Assembly: GCF_013349955.1 (NCBI RefSeq)
Contig: NZ_JABVXC010000021.1
Coordinates: forward strand, 1 to 36,249
Length of the DNA stretch: 36,249 nt
Direction: 5' to 3'
Origin: Onishia taeanensis
Lineage (GTDB): Bacteria; Pseudomonadota; Gammaproteobacteria; Pseudomonadales; Halomonadaceae
Shown here: positions 31,956-36,249 of the stretch, piece after piece
How positions within the stretch are numbered: position 1 is the first letter of the stretch
How the letters are laid out: each line of letters starts with the position of its first letter
The notes under the pieces: generated by a model
Database searches by the model: none
Seen by the model: only the letters and a program-made list of their open reading frames with translations
What the model was told of the DNA's origin: nothing
Translations under genes and position numbers: made by a program

Positions 31956-31973
31956 CTCATGCATGAGATCTCA
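31956..31973. promoter_or_regulatory. Overlapping palindromes at the LysR start
   Basis: CTCATGCATGAG (31956-31967) and TGAGATCTCA (31964-31973) are both perfect palindromes that overlap and end one base before the ATG at 31975. They lie just downstream of the promoter and could be an autoregulatory site. Confidence 0.45.
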
Positions 31974-31974
31974 C

Positions 31975-32892
31975 ATGAAGCAACCACCACCTCTCTACGC
32001 CCTTAGAGCATTCGAAATGGCCGCTAGATTAGGCTCTTTTACAAGAGCAGCTGATCATTTATGCCTGTCGCAAAGCGCGGTAAGTCACCATGTTAAAAAT
32101 CTCGAAAATCACTTGGAATGTAAGCTATTCCAACGCAACGGAAAAATACTTTCACTCACCGAAAGAGGAGAGCAATTATCGAGCGACCTTAGAGATGCAT
32201 TCATGCTTATCGAGAAGGCTTGTTATAAAAATCTAGGAGAAGCATCGGGAATAAAAATAAAAACCCCTACATCACTTACAGCGAGGTGGCTACTATCAAT
32301 AACACATAGCTACAACACAAAATCCAGCAGGAACCCTATACAGATAAGTAGCCACTGGATGGAACCCGACGAAGTTGACTTCCACTCAGAGCCATTCGAC
32401 GGAGCGATATTATTAAGTAACGGTGACTTCCCCGATCATGTGGTTTCTACAAAACTATTTGATGAGTGGCTAGTCCCCATTTGCAGCCCAGATTTCCTTG
32501 ATGTGCATGCTGAAAGCTTTACCTCCGTCCACCACCTTCCTCTTCTTCACCCGTCACTAGACAAACGAGACTGGAAAAAATGGCTATATAAAACTGGGTA
32601 TAAAAACAATTTCAACGTGGAGGAAGGGATGAAATTTGACACCCTCGATCAAGGGATAACTGCCGCATACCAAGGGCTAGGAATAAGCATCGCCGATTTA
32701 TCAATGATAAAAAACGACCTAGAAAGCCATAGGTTACATATACCCTTCCCCTACGCTGTTCATTCAGGCATGGGGTACTTTTTTGTTCGTCCTAAACATT
32801 CTGCACGTCAAGAATTGTTAGAAGATTTTGTTTCCTTTTTGTCCCAACACTCTCCAAATCATGATGTACCTGGGTTAACATACATAAAATAA
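31975..32892 (+). CDS. LysR-family regulator (GcvA-like) divergent from the radical SAM gene
   Basis: 305 residues. It starts MKQPPPLYALRAFEMAARLG, the usual beginning of the GcvA/AmpR branch, which supports the ATG at 31975 over the one at 31963. The HTH includes SFTRAADHLCLSQSAVSHHV. The effector-binding domain covers about 90-300. It is divergent from the radical SAM/LysE pair across about 100 bp, which makes it the likely regulator of that pair. Codon use is low-GC like its neighbours, so the three genes probably arrived together. Confidence 0.9.
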   Translation: MKQPPPLYALRAFEMAARLGSFTRAADHLCLSQSAVSHHVKNLENHLECKLFQRNGKILSLTERGEQLSSDLRDAFMLIEKACYKNLGEASGIKIKTPTSLTARWLLSITHSYNTKSSRNPIQISSHWMEPDEVDFHSEPFDGAILLSNGDFPDHVVSTKLFDEWLVPICSPDFLDVHAESFTSVHHLPLLHPSLDKRDWKKWLYKTGYKNNFNVEEGMKFDTLDQGITAAYQGLGISIADLSMIKNDLESHRLHIPFPYAVHSGMGYFFVRPKHSARQELLEDFVSFLSQHSPNHDVPGLTYIK

Positions 32893-33032
32893 TCTCCCAT
32901 AAGGTGCATCCTTATTTATTGGCATACGCATTCCGGAGGATGTGACACTTAGAGCTATTATAATGATTTTTCCCATCTTCTTTAACGCATTCAGAACAGC
33001 AGCTTCACCAAGCACGGTTTTATTTTTTGCTG
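32893..33032. other. Gene-free low-GC stretch after the LysR gene
   Basis: 140 bp with no supported gene. A GGAGG sequence near 32936 is too close (two bases) to the GTG that follows to support its 32-codon frame. A 46-codon minus-strand frame from a GTG near 33016 lacks a family match. Confidence 0.4.
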
Positions 33033-33230
33033 CCTGAACTCAAGCAATAAGCGCAGCACCTGCGGTGTCCAAGGCTCTTGAGTATTCCCCCAGGAGCACT
33101 TGTGCCAGTGCCCGAAAACCGAGGCGCTTTCGAGGGTGATCTTACCCAATGATCGTGGCACTTCATTGAGCTTATCACTATTGTTGGCGCCGATGATGAG
33201 ATTGCCTTCCCTGCGATACCTGTCAACGCC
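33033..33230 (-). mobile_element. Mosaic remnants of two IS30-type elements
   Basis: From about 33034 to 33128 the sequence matches the right end of IS30 copy 2 in opposite orientation: a degenerate terminal repeat, then a transposase C-terminus ending LGEYSRALDTAGAALIA-stop on the minus strand. From about 33140 to 33215 it instead resembles two separated parts of the IS30 copy 1 transposase (the EVPRSL and GNLIIGANN regions), joined by an internal deletion. Nothing here is functional. Confidence 0.75.
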
Positions 33231-33278
33231 GATGAAGATTGTCCGCTTTTCATCAGTTTAGATTGTCCGGTTTATGTC
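33231..33278. other. Short junction with a repeated AGATTGTCCG
   Basis: AGATTGTCCG occurs twice, about 24 bp apart, immediately before the left end of IS30 copy 2. It may be the border of yet another element. No gene is present. Confidence 0.3.
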
Positions 33279-34378
33279 TTGGATTCATAGAATAACCGCA
33301 GCACTTTGGACCACGAGGTAGAGGCAGGAGGGCCAGCGTCGGTACCCTCTCGGCTTTACCGACCAAAGTGAAGCAGAGCATGCGATACCGACAGCTGACC
33401 CAGAAGCAACGATATCAGATATTTGCCCGTCTTGAGACCGGGGCAAGCCAACGTCAAATCGCCAGTGAGCTCGGCATCCACAGCAGCACGGTCAGTCGGG
33501 AGATCCGTCGCAACGCTGTCTGCCATGGTTATGATCCGGAGCAGGCTCAGACTCCCAGCGACTGGCGACGTCGACTTGCTTGGAAGACGACCAAGCGCTT
33601 GCCCAGCCTGATCCGCTGGATAACCCGACAGCTGCGGGACGAATGGAGCCCTGAGCAGATCAGCGGTTTCATGGCCAATGTCAATGGCACCCGAGTCAGC
33701 CATGAATGGATCTATTCGCTGATTCGCGATGACAAGGCCCGCGGAGGCCACCTCTGGCGGGCGCTGCGGCTACCTCAACAGCGTCGTTATCATCGACATC
33801 TGGCTAAACGAGCCGGGCTCGGCAAGATTCCTAATCGTGTGGGCATTGAGCATCGTCCCACCGAGGTAGAGAACCGTCTGCATATCGGCCACTGGGAAGG
33901 CGATACGATCCTCAAGGGGCACAAAGCGTCTGGCCTAGTGACGCTAGTTGAACGTCGTAGTGGCTACCTGCTGGCCGCCAGGTTGCCGCACATAACGGCA
34001 TGGAGAACGGCCAGCGCCATGATTCGATTGTTAAAACCTCGCCGGGGTGCCGTAAAAAGCATCACCTTGGATAACGGCTCGGAATTCGCCGAACATCGGC
34101 AAGTGGCCCAGGCCATAAGCGCTAGTGTCTATTTCTGCGCCCCCTACCGTTCCAGCCAGCGGGGAACAAACGAAAACACCAACGGGTTAATTCGGCAGTA
34201 CTTTCCGAAAGGCACCGACTTTCAGAGGGTAAGCGATGCCGATCTACGACGCGTGGTAGAGAAGCTCAACAATCGACCCAGGAAGCGCTTCGGCTATCGG
34301 ACACCCGCCCAGGTATTTCTCGGTGAACATTCAGGCGCATTGGAAACCGCAGGTGCTGCACTTATTGGTTGAATCCAA
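33279..34378 (+). mobile_element. IS30-family insertion sequence, copy 2 (1,100 bp, intact)
   Basis: Terminal inverted repeats at 33279-33304 and 34353-34378 agree at 21 of 26 positions and start TTGGATTCA. The right repeat overlaps the 3' end of the transposase gene. Flanks do not show a matching short duplication (GTC on the left, GCC on the right). The sequence is distinct from copy 1, so these are two different IS30 subtypes. Confidence 0.88.
33380..34372 (+). CDS. IS30-family transposase, intact
   Basis: 330 residues from the ATG at 33380 (a GTG at 33368 is less typical). It starts MRYRQLTQKQRYQIFARLE. The N-terminal HTH has ASELGIHSSTVSREIRRN, and the DDE catalytic core is complete: Asp in IGHWEGDTIL, Asp in SITLDNGSEF and Glu in GTNENTNGLIRQYFPKG. 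No stop or frameshift interrupts the gene, so the copy may be active. Its C-terminal codons run into the right terminal repeat. Confidence 0.93.
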   Translation: MRYRQLTQKQRYQIFARLETGASQRQIASELGIHSSTVSREIRRNAVCHGYDPEQAQTPSDWRRRLAWKTTKRLPSLIRWITRQLRDEWSPEQISGFMANVNGTRVSHEWIYSLIRDDKARGGHLWRALRLPQQRRYHRHLAKRAGLGKIPNRVGIEHRPTEVENRLHIGHWEGDTILKGHKASGLVTLVERRSGYLLAARLPHITAWRTASAMIRLLKPRRGAVKSITLDNGSEFAEHRQVAQAISASVYFCAPYRSSQRGTNENTNGLIRQYFPKGTDFQRVSDADLRRVVEKLNNRPRKRFGYRTPAQVFLGEHSGALETAGAALIG

Positions 34379-34477
34379 GCCTTCAGAAACGTTCTCGGCC
34401 TCTACCCCCTCAGACTCTTTATCTGCATATACTACAATCGTAGGCAACGTTGTAACATCACTTTTTTCTTCCCTCAT
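34379..34477 (-). pseudogene. 5' fragment of a gene decapitated by IS30 copy 2
   Basis: The minus-strand ATG at 34477 has a strong AAAGGAG ribosome site nine bases upstream and an in-frame TAA just before it, so it is a genuine start. The 33 codons read MREEKSDVTTLPTIVVYADK and continue acidic to the IS30 edge. The TLPTIVVYA segment resembles a TonB box as found near the start of mature TonB-dependent receptors. There is no signal peptide, so that assignment is doubtful. It follows the split membrane gene in the same direction after 90 bp. The rest of the gene is not found beyond the IS. Confidence 0.55.
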
Positions 34478-34567
34478 GCGATTTTACTCCTTTATTCCCT
34501 TCGAACACACTCTAATCATCACCAAATCACAATCATCAACTACCATCAAAAGACCAGAAGCGGACCA

Positions 34568-35372
34568 TTAACCGTCTTTAGCCTTCGACCTCGGCCTTAT
34601 CAAACGGAAAAAAAACAATAAAAAAATATTAACCACCCCCCACACCACAAGAAACAAAGCCCATGACATGAAAACAACTACCCCAAAAACAAAAATCCTA
34701 TTACTATAAAATTCTGAAACTTTAGCACTATACCCACCACTATCAGAACTCATCCCAACCACCAAATAAAGCACAAAAAAAAACAATAAAAAACATAACA
34801 AATGATGCAAAAAATCCGCGCAACAAAAATACTAAAAACCTTTTACCCAGAGGGCCGTAACGTTCATCAACCTGGCTAATAAAACCCACCGAACCTAAGA
34901 ACCAGTGCGCTAAGAAAAACAAAAAAGCAAAAAAGCAAACATCTAAGTAATCTATCAAAAGATAAATAGAGTCATACCCATAGCCACTCTTTCTTTGCGC
35001 ATCACGCCAGTCTCTGTAATGAAAAAAATCGGCACCATTCTCCGGCAAAAGCCTCTCTATTGGCCAATACAACTCCATATAATCATGATCAAAAAAAAGA
35101 CCTACCTGATACACCCCTGCAACAATAATTGCGGGAGCAGAAAAGAAAATAAAAAAAGGAACCGAAGCGAAACGCGGCGGATTAAGGGTGGTTTTATCAA
35201 GAGTGGGATAGGGCATTTCAGGCAAATATCTTTGGAGAAAAAAGCACAAACACCAGGTTATCGAAAACACTGTGAACGCCAGGCTAAAATCCCATAAAAA
35301 CAACCACATCATTGCCAAGTACATGACAAAAAGCCATACCACACCCATCTGTCTACTTTTCATTGAAGTCAT
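34568..35372 (-). pseudogene. Multi-helix membrane protein split by a frameshift at a T9 tract (possibly phase-variable)
   Basis: The first frame runs from the ATG at 35372 (GGAG eight bases upstream) to a TGA at 34743, 209 residues with about four hydrophobic segments and a loop containing ENGADFFHYRDW. Its last codons cross nine T residues (34775-34783). If one T is removed, the frame joins the overlapping frame that ends at 34568, adding VLYLVVGMSSDSGGYSAKVS and two more hydrophobic segments. The joined protein parallels the neighbour at 35812-36249 along its length, including (Y)LL...AHWF and the late VVW...N pattern. Alternatively the second frame is a separate 61-residue protein from the ATG at 34753. 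Function is unknown and base composition is low-GC. Confidence 0.7.
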
Positions 35373-35471
35373 TTCATATTCTCCATCCCGCACCTTCTTA
35401 ACGCCACGACATCGTATTGCCCTGAGCTACCTAAAACCGCTTCAGCTTGTGCAGTCAGTTGCTTTTCATTG

Positions 35472-35762
35472 TTAACCACCATTTCCTCCGGTGGCGATCG
35501 CCTGGCGCCCCGCCTCCATCTGCGCCGCGAGGTCGTCGAGGCCCAGTGATCCGCTCATCCATCCGTCAGGCAGCAAACGGGCGGCCTGGTTGATCTTGGC
35601 TTTGGCGGCCCCTTGAGTAGCCGCATCGACGCTGGTGGTAAATACCTTCTGAATTTCAGGGTTCTGGGACAGATCGGCGGCGCTCTCAATGAATGCCTCA
35701 TAATCGCCTGGAGACTGAGCCTGACCGCTATTCGTAACAGCACTGGAGTTGTCGGTTGCCAT
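35472..35762 (-). CDS. Uncharacterised 96-residue soluble protein
   Basis: Starts MATDNSSAVTNSGQAQSPGD and is rich in Ala, Asp, Gln and Gly, with no signal peptide or membrane segment. Two predicted helical stretches (about 22-60 and 75-92) flank a LLPDGWMSGS turn. The C-terminus is flexible, with several glycines. AGGAG lies eight bases before the ATG. I do not recognise the family. It lies between two paralogous membrane-protein genes on the same strand, and a truncated second copy survives at 28439-28512, so this is a repeated two-gene cassette. GC content is near that of the backbone, higher than in the split membrane gene downstream. Confidence 0.75.
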   Translation of the reverse strand: MATDNSSAVTNSGQAQSPGDYEAFIESAADLSQNPEIQKVFTTSVDAATQGAAKAKINQAARLLPDGWMSGSLGLDDLAAQMEAGRQAIATGGNGG

Positions 35763-35811
35763 CCTTGTTTCTCCTGCGCATATGGTCTATCAATATTTCA
35801 AGCACTTGATA

Positions 35812-36249
35812 TCAAGCGCTTGTCCTCAAACACTTCGTCGACAAGGCATTGATCATCGACCACACGACTATCCAGGCACTACACCAGAAAAAATATTGCA
35901 TCAGTAACGCCAGCGGCCAGTGATTGGCCAGGTACAGAATGATGCCCTCTCCTCGGGTTCCAACGGGTTCCCCTCCAATGGCAGTGATAGTTACAATCGG
36001 TGCCACAACGCACAGAAGGATCAGCCCCACGAACATGACAATCCACTTCCATAAAGACAAGTCCAGGGTGCTTTGTGGCGGATGTAACGCCTGCTTGATA
36101 TTCCGGAAGACCTCCGAGTGGAAACAAAACCAGTGCGCCACGAAGTAAACAAAAACAATAAAATAGGTGGTCAGCATTCCCCGCAGCAGATACACCGTCT
36201 CTAGGCCCTGTACAGGGTCGGGGTAGACGAAGTCATTGTCCCGATCGAA
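35812..36249 (-). CDS. Uncharacterised membrane protein, paralogue of the split gene downstream (5' end outside window)
   Basis: The frame is open to the window edge and shows 145 codons. Upstream of the first GTG it reads FDRDNDFVYPDPVQGLETVY, so the true start lies outside. Three to four hydrophobic segments (about residues 20-45, 70-92 and 112-138) alternate with short loops. The segment ETVYLLRGML...VYFVAHWF matches DSIYLLIDYL...FFLAHWF of the downstream protein, and both proteins have a VVW...N pattern in the last helix. The function is unknown. The gene precedes the 96-residue gene by 49 bp in the same direction. Confidence 0.7.
   Translation of the reverse strand, partial: FDRDNDFVYPDPVQGLETVYLLRGMLTTYFIVFVYFVAHWFCFHSEVFRNIKQALHPPQSTLDLSLWKWIVMFVGLILLCVVAPIVTITAIGGEPVGTRGEGIILYLANHWPLALLMQYFFWCSAWIVVWSMINALSTKCLRTSA

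Noticed and set aside
32876..33016. Short frames after the low-GC LysR gene considered as a precursor peptide for the radical SAM enzyme
   Set aside because: One has its ribosome site only two bases from the start. The other overlaps the end of the LysR gene and abuts IS debris. Neither has a leader/core pattern or a plausible position next to the enzyme.
33423..33751. Open frames in other registers within IS30 copy 2
   Set aside because: They are shadows of the intact transposase, which has the complete DDE set.
1..36249. CRISPR arrays and tRNA/rRNA genes
   Set aside because: No regularly spaced direct repeats with unique spacers, and no cloverleaf or rRNA sequence, were recognised by eye. 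The only tandem repeats found have the 158-, 18- and 13-bp periods listed above.

Overview
The window looks like a chromosome segment of a moderately halophilic gammaproteobacterium, most likely Halomonas or another member of Halomonadaceae. This is inferred from the high-GC codon use, the acidic proteins and the gene set (CsdA/DeaD helicase, YaiI, YqjG-type glutathionyl-hydroquinone reductase, pirin, OapA/MepM-type peptidase, FdhF/YdeP with FdhD). No rRNA or tRNA gene was seen that would settle the genus.

Positions 1-27.6 kb are mostly ordinary high-GC backbone. In order they hold: the end of an aldehyde dehydrogenase; a DEAD-box helicase with a long leader; yaiI, whose 3' end is triplicated as a 158-bp tandem repeat; glutathionyl-hydroquinone reductase; a divergent LysR/pirin pair; an M23 peptidase behind a LexA-like box; a NarK-type nitrate/nitrite transporter; a short-chain dehydrogenase; a divergent LysE exporter/MocR regulator pair; a fructose-type ABC import locus (ROK regulator, binding protein, permease, ATPase, FrcK-like kinase, transaldolase); a molybdopterin oxidoreductase with FdhD and a LysR regulator; an ABC exporter; and a homocysteine S-methyltransferase.

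From 27.6 kb to the end the window is an accessory region rich in debris. It starts with a broken hipBA toxin-antitoxin locus that keeps two matching operator palindromes. Next come a fragment of a 96-residue protein gene whose intact paralogue lies 7 kb away, and an IS30 element whose transposase carries an in-frame amber codon. A strikingly low-GC segment (about 29.6-32.9 kb) encodes an atypical CX8CX2C radical SAM enzyme with a B12-binding-like N-terminus, a translationally coupled LysE exporter and a divergent LysR regulator. This is the best candidate for an undescribed biosynthesis-and-export module. It is followed by mosaic IS30 debris and a second, intact IS30.

The last 1.9 kb, all on the minus strand, hold an array of uncharacterised genes: a membrane protein running off the window, a 96-residue soluble protein, and a second membrane protein. 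The second is a paralogue of the first and is split by a one-base frameshift at a nine-T homopolymer. Next comes the start of a gene decapitated by the second IS30. Both IS30 copies have cut genes, so the gene content around the two low-GC segments has been reduced by transposition.
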